From positions 496,001 to 560,000 of the forward strand of contig CAXHTR010000001.1 of NCBI GenBank assembly GCA_964019655.1: a DNA stretch of 64,000 nucleotides, in the 5' to 3' direction. This stretch comes from Perkinsela sp. pyNocScin1 (taxonomy: Eukaryota; Euglenozoa; Kinetoplastea; Prokinetoplastida; Perkinselidae). The notes under the pieces were generated by a model that did no database searches, was not told the origin of the DNA, and saw nothing but the letters and a program-made list of their open reading frames with translations. This document shows, piece by piece, positions 56,074 through 64,000 of the stretch (position 1 is its first letter; each line of letters opens with the position of its first letter). A program made the translations under genes and the position numbers.

Positions 56074-56147
56074 GCATGTATTTGATACAAGCGTCTCATA
56101 ATTGCCATCAGATATACAGTTTTATATACTTTTACAGCTGAAATAGA

Positions 56148-56540
56148 ATGGTCAAAAAACGAAGGCTGATTCAGCAGCGACTGAATGAGCACTATCGCAA
56201 AATTCAGAAAGAGCTTGACATCAAGGTTGAAAAAAAGGAGCGTAAGATGGCCCAAAAGCGCGGCCGTGATGACGAAGTAAACATGTATGATGCGTATGCA
56301 ATGAATGTCGATTCGACAACTACAACAGAGTCCGCGAAAGGCAAGAAGAACAAGAAAAAGTCCAAGCGCGATAAGAAGGTCCGCCGGCGGCTCGAGAAAA
56401 TGGCCGCATGGAAGAAGCAAAACTTTGAAAATCGTGAAAATTTAGCGATTAATGCTATGAATACGCTCAGCTTTGGGCCTTCGATTGCTCCAGTTGGGGA
56501 GGGTGATGTTCAGAAGCTGAAGCGATTCAAAAAGGCATGA
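56148..56540 (+). CDS. Small basic, probably nucleolar protein
   Basis: 130 residues, highly basic helices: RRLIQQRLNEHYRKIQKELD, KKERKMAQKRGRDDE and GKKNKKKSKRDKKVRRRLEK. The less basic C-terminus contains NAMNTLSFGPSIAP. The composition suits a ribosome-assembly factor, but no family is recognised. The ATG follows a pyrimidine-rich TTTTACAG. Confidence 0.55.
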   Translation: MVKKRRLIQQRLNEHYRKIQKELDIKVEKKERKMAQKRGRDDEVNMYDAYAMNVDSTTTTESAKGKKNKKKSKRDKKVRRRLEKMAAWKKQNFENRENLAINAMNTLSFGPSIAPVGEGDVQKLKRFKKA

Positions 56541-56723
56541 GCAATCTGAGAAAAATACCTAGTTTGAAGCGGCGAAGAAGTGTTTTGACGCTCAATCTTC
56601 ATGACTTAATGTCTTGGTCTAGCTAACAGGCCAAATTTTAGCTGAACTCACCAGAATGTCGTGCAATACCTATAATTTCCCCTCTTCCATCATATATCTA
56701 CGAATGCCCTCATAGTCACTGCG

Positions 56724-57410
56724 ATGAAATCCCTCTATGTTTCATTTGCCTTATCAGCACTGCTCATTTTCGCAGCACACAATGATGCAGATGATCTAGA
56801 TGACTATCAACCACAGCACAGGTCACGAGAAAATGCAAAGAAGTCGTACATTCGCCGCTCGATTCTTCGACGACTCCTTGACTATGCACAGGACGGTACG
56901 AACCCTGTGACTGGCGAAAAGGCCGAGGACTCCCAGTACTACGAAGAGCTCTACAAAATATGCGGTAACAACGCCACCTGCATCAACGACATCATCAGCC
57001 GGGCTGTCAAAGCACAGAACGGCGATGCTTCCGACAAGGAGCAGTGGAAGTATGATCGCCTCGTGCTACAGATTGTTTCTGATGTCAAAGAGTGGCTCAA
57101 AGAGCACGAAATTGATGAAAAACCAATGAAAAAGGCCTCAAAAGGGCGAAAGAAGAAAAAAGTTCACTTTGAGGAAGATAAAACTGAATCGCATCATGCA
57201 GAAAAGCATAATCGATCTGCAAAACGCAAGCATGCACACTCACAGCACAGCCAGGGAAAGCTCTGGTTCACAGGGCTTCTTTTCGTGCTCTTTGGCTTTA
57301 TGCTCCGCCGTGCACTCCGTGTACCGCCTGGCATGGGGTTTGAAGGTAAGGTCTCGATTCTCGATAACAGCAGGGCCGTCATTTTTCTCCGAAAGTACCT
57401 TTTTGTGTAA
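56724..57410 (+). CDS. Orphan single-pass membrane protein 2
   Basis: 228 residues. Signal peptide MKSLYVSFALSALLIFAAH. The lumenal part carries two cysteines in CGNNATC, followed by helices (DRLVLQIVSDVKEWLKEHE). A Lys- and His-rich stretch comes next (KKASKGRKKKKVHFEE, SHHAEKHNRSAKRKHAHSQH), then a membrane segment (LWFTGLLFVLFGFMLRRAL, about 178-196) and a 32-residue tail. It shares layout with the next gene: signal peptide, basic/His-rich stretch, membrane segment. Confidence 0.6.
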   Translation: MKSLYVSFALSALLIFAAHNDADDLDDYQPQHRSRENAKKSYIRRSILRRLLDYAQDGTNPVTGEKAEDSQYYEELYKICGNNATCINDIISRAVKAQNGDASDKEQWKYDRLVLQIVSDVKEWLKEHEIDEKPMKKASKGRKKKKVHFEEDKTESHHAEKHNRSAKRKHAHSQHSQGKLWFTGLLFVLFGFMLRRALRVPPGMGFEGKVSILDNSRAVIFLRKYLFV

Positions 57411-57488
57411 TTATTTGACCGTAAGCTCGTAAACGACCTGCATCTGGCCAAGTGTACTAATATCATCTTTAGATTACTTCAAATTACA

Positions 57489-58394
57489 ATGGAAAGATCG
57501 CATCTTCCAACGGGCCTGTCTATGGCAGCTTGGCTCGCGATCAGTGCGTGCATATGCTCGCACGGCGTGTCTGTTGTACAAGCATCTGATGTATCCGAAG
57601 ACGTCATGACTCAAGAGAACCTCGCGCAGCTCCAGCACCTTCTCGTCAAGTATAGCAAGTATAAGCACGAGCTGCGAGCGGCTGAGGGCATCGAGGATCA
57701 TCTCCTTGACAAGCGACATGGAAAAAAGCGCGGCCACAAGAAGGCACATAAGAAACACCAGGAAATCACGGGAAACGATAGTCGAAAGCGCAAAAAGCGT
57801 TCCAAGAAGATGCCTGTGGTGACTGAATCGCCAAAGCAGCAGAAAGATGTTGCAGCATCGTGCTCTTGCTGTGACTCGAGCGACAATGAGGAGTCCATGT
57901 ACAATTACGTTGTGAACAGCTTGTATTCGTGGTACTATGGTGAAGATACTACCAAGACTGACGAAAAGCAGGAAGAAAACGTCGTAGATGACGTAGACGA
58001 TGTATCCGATGCGGATGAGCCACACCTCGCTCAAATTGCTTCGTACATTGCCAAGCATGGGCACAAATTCGGCCACGATGAGAAGAACCTCCGCCAGAAA
58101 GATATCAAGAGGCTCCTCGAGCTGATGCACGCGAAGGACCACCATGACCAAGATGCACATCATCATGCACGCCACTCGCGCTTCAGTTCTTCGCAGAAAG
58201 GCGTCATCGTCGGTGTCATCACTGCTATTATCGTTCTCATCGTCGCTGGTGTCTGCTACTACATCTACAACGAGTATGGGCTTCCAACGCGCTTCTTCAA
58301 ACGCCGCTTGACAGTAACCCGACGCGCAGCAGAGCGTGACCTTCCCCTCAAGGCGACCGGCCCGAACGTGAGTCACATCTACCCATCGCCCTAA
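57489..58394 (+). CDS. Orphan single-pass membrane protein 3
   Basis: 301 residues. N-terminal signal or anchor (LSMAAWLAISACICSHGVSV), helices (LAQLQHLLVKYSKYKHELR), a Lys/His-rich stretch (KRHGKKRGHKKAHKKHQE), a CSCC cysteine cluster, an acidic patch (VVDDVDDVSDADE), a His-rich linker (KDHHDQDAHHHARHSRF), then a strong membrane segment (VIVGVITAIIVLIVAGVCYY, about 238-257) and a basic cytosolic tail. Histidine clusters and CC could bind metal; this is inference. Probably a diverged neighbour-paralogue of the previous gene. Confidence 0.65.
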   Translation: MERSHLPTGLSMAAWLAISACICSHGVSVVQASDVSEDVMTQENLAQLQHLLVKYSKYKHELRAAEGIEDHLLDKRHGKKRGHKKAHKKHQEITGNDSRKRKKRSKKMPVVTESPKQQKDVAASCSCCDSSDNEESMYNYVVNSLYSWYYGEDTTKTDEKQEENVVDDVDDVSDADEPHLAQIASYIAKHGHKFGHDEKNLRQKDIKRLLELMHAKDHHDQDAHHHARHSRFSSSQKGVIVGVITAIIVLIVAGVCYYIYNEYGLPTRFFKRRLTVTRRAAERDLPLKATGPNVSHIYPSP

Positions 58395-58579
58395 ATGTTC
58401 ATAGCCGATCTCTCTGCGCCATAGCTCATCCAAGGAATCATGCGAATGTAAAAAAGATCCGAATTATGCGGCTTAAATTAGTAAAATTATAAGATATGCT
58501 GTTATAATGGTCCTATTTCAGCGCTACGCGCTTTACCTAGCAAATTTCACCGATATTTAGCTAATTTGGCTAATTCACC

Positions 58580-61165
58580 ATGTCTGAAGGAGCAGAAATT
58601 CATCGTGAGTCACAGACTACTGACGAGTCGATCGAAATTCTAGATTCACGATCGCCAAAAAAGCAAGTGGATAAAAGCCCTGATACACAGGAAGAGAATG
58701 CTCCCATTCGTACGGATCCTGTTCATGCCCTGGAGAAAAAGATTGATGATTCTCATATCGATATGCCTCATGAAAGTGAGGATGTTGCTACTGCGAATAT
58801 CGTAGAAAGTAATGATAAGGAGTTAGTTGAGCAATCGCTTGGCTCTCAAAATGAAAATGTGCTTGCAGAATCTCTAAAAAACGATATTTTACCCGAGGAA
58901 CTCAAGCAGAGTGCGCAAAATGCTGATCAGTCAAGCCTTTCGGAGCTCACAACGCCGATAATGGCAGCATTAGAGGAGCAGCGCGTGGTAAATACCTCTT
59001 CAATGCATATTGATGAGACTTCGGCTGTACCACAGTTGCAAGATACTGGTCTTGGGGCTGAAATACGAGTAAAAAGTCCATCAAAGGATCAAACACTGCT
59101 GAAATCGAGCATCGAAACTTCAGTCGACCAAGCAAAGCAAGAAAGTTCTTCGAAAACAAAGAGCCCAAGGCCGAAACGGCAGCGAAAGAAGCCTGTTGCC
59201 TTAACTTTTGGACAAGAAGAACCAATACCGCAGAAAATTTCTTTGAATGCAGTAGGAGATGCTTCTTTGAAGCAAAATAGTGCTACAGACCAATCTAAAC
59301 CGAAGAAACCACGCAAAAGAGCGGCCCCAAAGCAGGCTCCTTCAAAGAAACTTGCATTTGTCTCAACCACGCTCTTCAGCTACGGCTATACTTCGTCCAC
59401 TGTCTCAACGCCAACAATAGACGTTGCGTCCGCTGCACAAAACCCACGCAAAGACCCAGGCCAAGCGCCTAGTGCTGATATTTCGACAGGGGTTGAGCCC
59501 ATGGTCAAAAAAGCTCGTAAGCGGACCCCGAAAAAGAAGCTAGAAGCATCTGAGCCCGGAATAGAGCAGTCTGGGCAAAGCATAGCAGTTTCAGCTGCTC
59601 AAAATGATTCTACACCCCAAGCACCAGCAGTTTTGACATCAACTGATGGTAATATTACTTCAGAAGAGAAGCCTAAGCGCAAGCGAGGACCCCGGAAGAA
59701 GAAAGAAGCCATCAACGGTGAGTTAGGGGCAAAATTGGAAGTAAGCAAACGAATTGAAGGCACTGCGCAGACCGCGACTGATGTGAAAGCTGCTGAACAT
59801 ACTGAAAAGGCTACAGCACACGTAGTGCTAGCAGAGAACATGACTGTACCTGTGGTTACTGCTGATGGCACCGTTCTCTCCGAAGCAAAACCAAAGCGCA
59901 AGCGAGGACCGCGCAAAAAGAAGGAAATTAATAGTGCAGAAGGAGCAGGAGTGGACCTTCTAGATGGGTCTAACCAGACGAATATCATCAAAAGTATAGT
60001 GCCTGACGTACAGCTGATTGAGAAGCCAATAGTCTATCTCGTAGCACCGGATGGCAGTATCACTGTACAAGAAAAACCGAAGCGAAAGCGGGCACCCCGG
60101 AAGAAGAAAGAAACTTTACCTACTGAAGGAGAATTACTATCAGAGGGAAACCAAGGGACCACAGGCACTGAGCAGGCTGTTGATAGTGCGCAAGCGAGTG
60201 CGACGCAGCCCGAGAAACCCAAACGAGTCCGAAAGAAGACAATTAAGCTTCAGGATGGCAAGATGCAGCTTTCTGAGGTCCCCGCAAGAGATGAAGCGCA
60301 AATCGCTACGAGTTCCTTTACGGAATCTTCCAATCTTGAGACTTCGCATCTATCTGCTATCTCAGGAGAGGCACCAAAGCCGAAGCGCCAACGGAAGACC
60401 CGGGCGCCTAAATCTGCAGATGAAACCGCTCAAACCAAGCTTTCCTTCGTGAGTAAGCCCGCAGACTCTGCTGATGTAGTTTCTATTGAAAATCCACCGC
60501 CTAAGGCCATCAAAAAGCCAGCAGAACCAAAGCTTATCCCTACAAACCTGCCACAGAGCCTTCGAGTGATGTCTGAGGGCGGTTTCTTCCCAGATGAGTT
60601 TGCGGAGCGGCCAAAAGTTGACTTCAAAGAGCCTGCGAAAGCCCCAGCCGTGCAGAAAATCAGAATCAACGGATTTGAGCTGTACAGAGGGCTCAGGGCC
60701 ATTCAAAGCCGCATCGAGGCACTTTTGGAGAAGGTCCCGCCTGAAGAGCGGGCCGCGTCTGAGCCAGACAACATCGACGCTATGACAGCAGTCGAATACT
60801 TGCGGGACCTTATGCACCGCTTTGAAACGCGTGACTTTGGCGATTCCCTCAATTTTCTCTCTGAGCGATTCCGCTGGATCGGCAAGCTCTACTGGGTGGC
60901 CGGCGAGCGCCTAAACGCGCGCAAGCGGTGGTACCACATCATGTGCAACCTGCCAGAAACCTTACCCGCGGAAGACCTGCAGGCCTTCTATGACGAGTGC
61001 CGGCGGCTCGCCGCGAAGGGCAGCGGTGAAAAAGCGCCTGCAGATGCACCCGAAGCTATGGATCCACAGGATGATGGCCCTATTGATGGTGAAGACGCAG
61101 ATCAAAACCTAGAATCCGCGCAGAAGGCGACCGAGGTGGCGCGGGAGGATATTGTTGCTGAATGA
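58580..61165 (+). CDS. Repeat protein with AT-hook-like motifs
   Basis: 861 residues. At least eight basic motifs of the type K-P-K-R-x-R-x-P-R-K-K-K occur at about residues 194, 239, 309, 362, 434, 496, 543 and 597. Three are nearly identical (KPKRKRGPRKKKE or KPKRKRAPRKKKE), spaced 62-72 residues apart by acidic/Ser/Thr-rich spacers, suggesting internal duplication. The motifs resemble AT-hooks without the canonical GRP core. The C-terminal 170 residues contain a conserved-looking helical region (FELYRGLRAIQSRIEALLEK, AVEYLRDLMHRFETRDFGDS) that could be a partner-binding domain. Likely a nuclear chromatin protein. No family recognised. Confidence 0.72.
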   Translation: MSEGAEIHRESQTTDESIEILDSRSPKKQVDKSPDTQEENAPIRTDPVHALEKKIDDSHIDMPHESEDVATANIVESNDKELVEQSLGSQNENVLAESLKNDILPEELKQSAQNADQSSLSELTTPIMAALEEQRVVNTSSMHIDETSAVPQLQDTGLGAEIRVKSPSKDQTLLKSSIETSVDQAKQESSSKTKSPRPKRQRKKPVALTFGQEEPIPQKISLNAVGDASLKQNSATDQSKPKKPRKRAAPKQAPSKKLAFVSTTLFSYGYTSSTVSTPTIDVASAAQNPRKDPGQAPSADISTGVEPMVKKARKRTPKKKLEASEPGIEQSGQSIAVSAAQNDSTPQAPAVLTSTDGNITSEEKPKRKRGPRKKKEAINGELGAKLEVSKRIEGTAQTATDVKAAEHTEKATAHVVLAENMTVPVVTADGTVLSEAKPKRKRGPRKKKEINSAEGAGVDLLDGSNQTNIIKSIVPDVQLIEKPIVYLVAPDGSITVQEKPKRKRAPRKKKETLPTEGELLSEGNQGTTGTEQAVDSAQASATQPEKPKRVRKKTIKLQDGKMQLSEVPARDEAQIATSSFTESSNLETSHLSAISGEAPKPKRQRKTRAPKSADETAQTKLSFVSKPADSADVVSIENPPPKAIKKPAEPKLIPTNLPQSLRVMSEGGFFPDEFAERPKVDFKEPAKAPAVQKIRINGFELYRGLRAIQSRIEALLEKVPPEERAASEPDNIDAMTAVEYLRDLMHRFETRDFGDSLNFLSERFRWIGKLYWVAGERLNARKRWYHIMCNLPETLPAEDLQAFYDECRRLAAKGSGEKAPADAPEAMDPQDDGPIDGEDADQNLESAQKATEVAREDIVAE

Positions 61166-61257
61166 ACCAAAATTTATGCTGGCACGCTTTATTTTGAGTG
61201 TCCTCTTTCCCAGAAACAAGCTTTCATACTAATTTTCGAGTTTTCTTTCTATTTTGA

Positions 61258-62793
61258 ATGGGAAACCGAGGAAAGCCCAAGGCAGCAGACAGTCCCAGCC
61301 GCCCCGAAGATCTCCAAAACGAAAAGAAGCCTTTGCTCTCTCCCCAGCTAGGCGATCTGACGCCGAAGGACCCACAGACTGAAAATGTCTATTCTTCTGA
61401 GAGTGACTTCAAAATCAGCTCAGCTGTGGCAACACCAAGCCCAACAGCAGCCACATCCAGCCCGAGGCTATTGACTTCCAAGAAGACCCCTGAGTCCTCC
61501 CTGCCAATGCCAAAGATAGTGGAAAAACTCACGAATCGGCAGCCCGCCCCATTTTTTCCGCTCCCTGCGAAGAAGGACCACAGGCCCCGCATGAGCAAGC
61601 TGAGCCCGCTCACCCCATCGGGAAACCACCGCAAGGGCATGGCGCACCGCCGCTCGAACACCGGGAAGGTCGCTGCCATGTGCGTCTCCGAGAACATCGA
61701 CATTGCGCTCGCGCGGGAGCACTACAAGGCGCTCGGGTACTCGACGTCGATCCGCGACGATGTCCTTCATGTTACGAATGTGAGCGGCTATCGCCCTGGG
61801 AGCACGCCGAAGCCAGCAGCCGACCGGCGGCACCATCTGACGTCGCTCCTCAACTACACGCTCTTCGAGAACGCTGAGAGCGACGAGCGCTTCGACATGT
61901 TCATTTTCTCTTTTGGGTCAATCGTCTGGTGGGGGACCGACCTCGAGTGCTACCGCAGCGTCGTCGACCGCGTCTTCTTCTATGAGCAGAAAAAACAAAC
62001 GCGGGTCTCTGCGCTCCTCTCGGGCGTGAATGTGCTTCATCGCGTCAAGGAAGTCTTTGAGCCGCTCCTGAGCAAATTTTCACATCACAGCGGAAATTTA
62101 TTGAATGTCGAGCGCGAGGAAGAGCTTATTCAGCAGCGGTACGACCAGGCGCTCATCGAAGAGCTTTTTCCGCTCTGGCTGAACTTTAGCGTTGGCATCA
62201 GCGTAGAGGGGGACGCGCCGCAGGGCAAGGACCCCGCGGCGCTGGCGGACGAGCGCTTTCTCCAGGGGCTGCAGAACGACCACATCTTTCTGCCCTCGGA
62301 GATGCCCGCCCACAAGGAGGCGATCAGCCACGCGCTCGCGCAGAGCGTGAAGCTCGACATCCTCGAGCCGGTCGTCGACGACCTGCTGACGCTGGCGCGG
62401 CCCCTGCCCAAGGAGCTGTCGACGGACGGCAAGGCGAGGATCACAGCTGTCGCTGTCAACAAGTCAAAGGGCGAGCTCTTCCTGTGCCGCATGAACCTCC
62501 GCGAGCTGATGGACGAGCCCGAGTTCTTTTGGGACTTCCCGTGGTTCGACCGCTACTACGGCATCCTGCGCGACGACTACTCCGTCGAGCAGCGCGTCGA
62601 GTGCCTCGAGGAGAAGCTCAGCGCGGTACAGGAGATCATGGACATGCTCGGGGACCAGTTCACGCAGGAGCACAACACGCGGCTCGAGTGGATCATCATT
62701 TGGCTCATTATCGCGGCGGTGGTGATCGCGGGCGTTGAGCTGTACACGCAGATCAGGCGAATCCGGTCGCACAGGCGAATTTTGCTCAGGTAG
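61258..62793 (+). CDS. RMND1/Rmd1-family protein (DUF155)
   Basis: 511 residues. The first 160 are low-complexity and Ser/Pro/Lys-rich. The DUF155 core follows: DMFIFSFGSIVWWGTD, ALAQSVKLDILEPVVDDL and LRELMDEPEFFWDFPWFDRY, then a coiled coil (RVECLEEKLSAVQEIMDMLG) and a C-terminal membrane segment (LEWIIIWLIIAAVVIAGVEL). The closing HNTRLEWIIIWLI is the family hallmark. Animal RMND1 is a mitochondrial inner-membrane protein that supports mitochondrial translation; yeast homologues differ in location. Confidence 0.88.
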   Translation: MGNRGKPKAADSPSRPEDLQNEKKPLLSPQLGDLTPKDPQTENVYSSESDFKISSAVATPSPTAATSSPRLLTSKKTPESSLPMPKIVEKLTNRQPAPFFPLPAKKDHRPRMSKLSPLTPSGNHRKGMAHRRSNTGKVAAMCVSENIDIALAREHYKALGYSTSIRDDVLHVTNVSGYRPGSTPKPAADRRHHLTSLLNYTLFENAESDERFDMFIFSFGSIVWWGTDLECYRSVVDRVFFYEQKKQTRVSALLSGVNVLHRVKEVFEPLLSKFSHHSGNLLNVEREEELIQQRYDQALIEELFPLWLNFSVGISVEGDAPQGKDPAALADERFLQGLQNDHIFLPSEMPAHKEAISHALAQSVKLDILEPVVDDLLTLARPLPKELSTDGKARITAVAVNKSKGELFLCRMNLRELMDEPEFFWDFPWFDRYYGILRDDYSVEQRVECLEEKLSAVQEIMDMLGDQFTQEHNTRLEWIIIWLIIAAVVIAGVELYTQIRRIRSHRRILLR

Positions 62794-63015
62794 GCAGGCA
62801 TGCGATTACTCGTTACTAAAGTAGTAGTTGCTAGTAATTGAGAACCAGTACTCGCATACTGTACTCGTAACATCGAAGAATTTTGTGCTGGAAATGTGTC
62901 TGTGGGCCTTGTGAGTAGGTTTCACTTATTTTCAGCATTTTAAACCGAAGCCCCCACTCTTTATCTTCTGTCTCAGATTTTCTCACCTACAAATGGTCTA
63001 ACCCACAGAGAGCGC

Positions 63016-64000
63016 ATGGAGGCGAACACACTTCCCATAGACCCCCACGCGCATCACCCGTTCCTCTTTCTCTTCATTGGCGCTGTTTTACTCACCGCTG
63101 GCCTCCTCAAGTCGTCGCACTCGCGCACGCCGCTGACCATCGCGCTGTTCCTTGTCGGTGTCCTCTGCGGCGGTATCGGCGACCTCTCCCCGGCGTTCCA
63201 GAAGCTCATCGAGCCCATCCACTCGATGTCGCCGAGCATTTTGTTCTACATTTTCTTCCCAGTGCTCATCTTCGAGGCGGCCTTCAACTGCAACGCGGCG
63301 ATCTTCCAGCTCATGTGGCGCGAGATATTCAGCCTGGCCTTCCCCGGCATGTTCCTGGCGACAGGCCTCACAGCGCTGTTCATCAAGACGGCGATGTACC
63401 CGCACTGGGGCACAGCTGCCTGCGTGCTGTACGGCGCCATCATCAGCGCGACCGACCCCGTCGCCACGCTCGCGATCCTCCGTGACCTCGGCATCGACGA
63501 GCGCGTGCGCGCAGTCCTCGATGGTGAGTCCATTTTCAACGATGGGGCGGCCATGGTTTTGTATGCAGTCGTCGTGCCCTTTGTCGAGCGGGCGCCAGAC
63601 AGCGCAGTCCGCATCGACTGGCTGATGGAGGGCCTCCACTGCACGCGGCTCGTCGTCGGGGCGCTCGTCCTCGGCCTCCTGGCCGGCGCCATGCTCATTT
63701 TCGCGCTATCCCGGTGCACAGACAAGGCCGTGGAGACAACACTCATCTACGCTTTCAGCGTCATCGCCTTTTTTGTTGCCGAGGCCTGGGCCGACGTGAG
63801 CGGTGTGCTCACCCTGTGCTTCATGGGCCTCGCCTTCGCGTTCCGCCGCCACGTGGTGCACCCCGACAACGCGACCTTCATCAACGCTGTGTGGGAGATT
63901 CTCGTCTACGCTGCTAATGTATTAATTTTCTCTATCGTTGGCATCGACGTCTCCAACCAGCGCTTCTACGGCATGACGTGGTACGACTACCTCATGATCC
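63016..64000 (+). CDS. Na+/H+ exchanger (CPA1), 5' part
   Basis: 328 codons, open to the window end, so the 3' part is missing. The ATG at 63016 leads to MEANTLPIDPHAHHPFLFLF. Membrane segments appear in the order of CPA1 exchangers: LTIALFLVGVLCGGIG, ILFYIFFPVLIFEAAFN, the motif SATDPVATLAILRDLG, then ESIFNDGAAMVLYAVVV with the ion-binding Asn-Asp pair, and VETTLIYAFSVIAFFVAEAW. The closest flavour is SOS1/SLC9C (FFPVLIFEAAFN and GTAACVLYGAIISATDPVA) over NHE1. It exchanges Na+ for H+ across a membrane. SOS1 and SLC9C proteins have long cytosolic tails; whether one exists here cannot be seen. Confidence 0.9.
   Translation, partial: MEANTLPIDPHAHHPFLFLFIGAVLLTAGLLKSSHSRTPLTIALFLVGVLCGGIGDLSPAFQKLIEPIHSMSPSILFYIFFPVLIFEAAFNCNAAIFQLMWREIFSLAFPGMFLATGLTALFIKTAMYPHWGTAACVLYGAIISATDPVATLAILRDLGIDERVRAVLDGESIFNDGAAMVLYAVVVPFVERAPDSAVRIDWLMEGLHCTRLVVGALVLGLLAGAMLIFALSRCTDKAVETTLIYAFSVIAFFVAEAWADVSGVLTLCFMGLAFAFRRHVVHPDNATFINAVWEILVYAANVLIFSIVGIDVSNQRFYGMTWYDYLMI

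Noticed and set aside
1-64000. CRISPR arrays, operons with Shine-Dalgarno sites, bacterial genes
   Set aside because: No regularly spaced direct repeats with spacers were seen. Genes are eukaryotic (ribosomal, spliceosomal, proteasomal), so bacterial features do not apply, apart from the IS30-like relics.

Overview
This is a stretch of eukaryotic nuclear DNA with compact, intronless genes. The best inference is a kinetoplastid-type protist, possibly a reduced, early-branching one. Four things point that way: no clear intron in about 30 recognisable genes; long runs of genes on one strand; pyrimidine tracts followed by AG shortly before start codons, as expected for spliced-leader acceptors; and a mixed-strand tRNA cluster where two runs converge. 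Mitochondrial genes (HslV protease, ADCK1-like kinase, an mL52-like ribosomal protein, an RMND1-family protein) show that a mitochondrion is present. No spliced-leader RNA gene was seen, so the assignment stays an inference.

Layout. At 0.35-12.2 kb (minus) lies an array of small leucine-rich-repeat (LRR) genes. They share a short hydrophobic N-terminus, a cap with a C-x-W-x(3)-C motif like that of plant LRR proteins, and 23-residue repeats. A MYST-type acetyltransferase lies among them. At 12.7-16.0 kb (minus) is the U5 snRNP GTPase Snu114. At 16.8-23.7 kb (plus) is a transposon graveyard with at least three IS30-like and four hAT/BED-type transposase remnants plus duplicated unclassified pieces. 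At 24.1-37.0 kb (minus) are an LRR membrane protein, 14-3-3, a histone-H1-like protein with a membrane segment, splicing factor PRL1/Prp46, an mL52-like protein, Rpn12, uL5, eL33, a Zip3/RNF212-like RING protein, DNA topoisomerase II and a small membrane protein. At 37.0-37.4 kb the strand switches divergently.

At 37.4-46.5 kb (plus) are an ADCK1-like kinase, the polyadenylation factor Pfs2/WDR33, two PABPN1-like RNA-binding proteins, aminopeptidase P and HslV. At 46.7-49.35 kb are nine tRNA genes on both strands, one orphan ORF and a candidate structured small RNA. At 49.5-53.7 kb (minus) are two more LRR genes and a possible degenerate mitochondrial 5'-exonuclease. After a second divergent switch, 54.2-64.0 kb (plus) carries adenylate kinase, an SmG-like protein, three orphan single-pass membrane proteins, a small basic protein, a repeat protein with AT-hook-like motifs, an RMND1-family protein and the start of a Na+/H+ exchanger that runs off the window.

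Functionally, the window groups RNA-processing genes (Snu114, PRL1, Pfs2, two PABPN1-like proteins, SmG) and protein-turnover genes (Rpn12, HslV, aminopeptidase P) beside a fast-evolving family of probably secreted LRR proteins. The most unusual items are the LRR family and its decay, the bacterial-type IS30 transposase relics in a nuclear genome, the MYST protein lacking its usual cysteine, the H1-like membrane protein, and the possible Sm-class small RNA between tRNAs.
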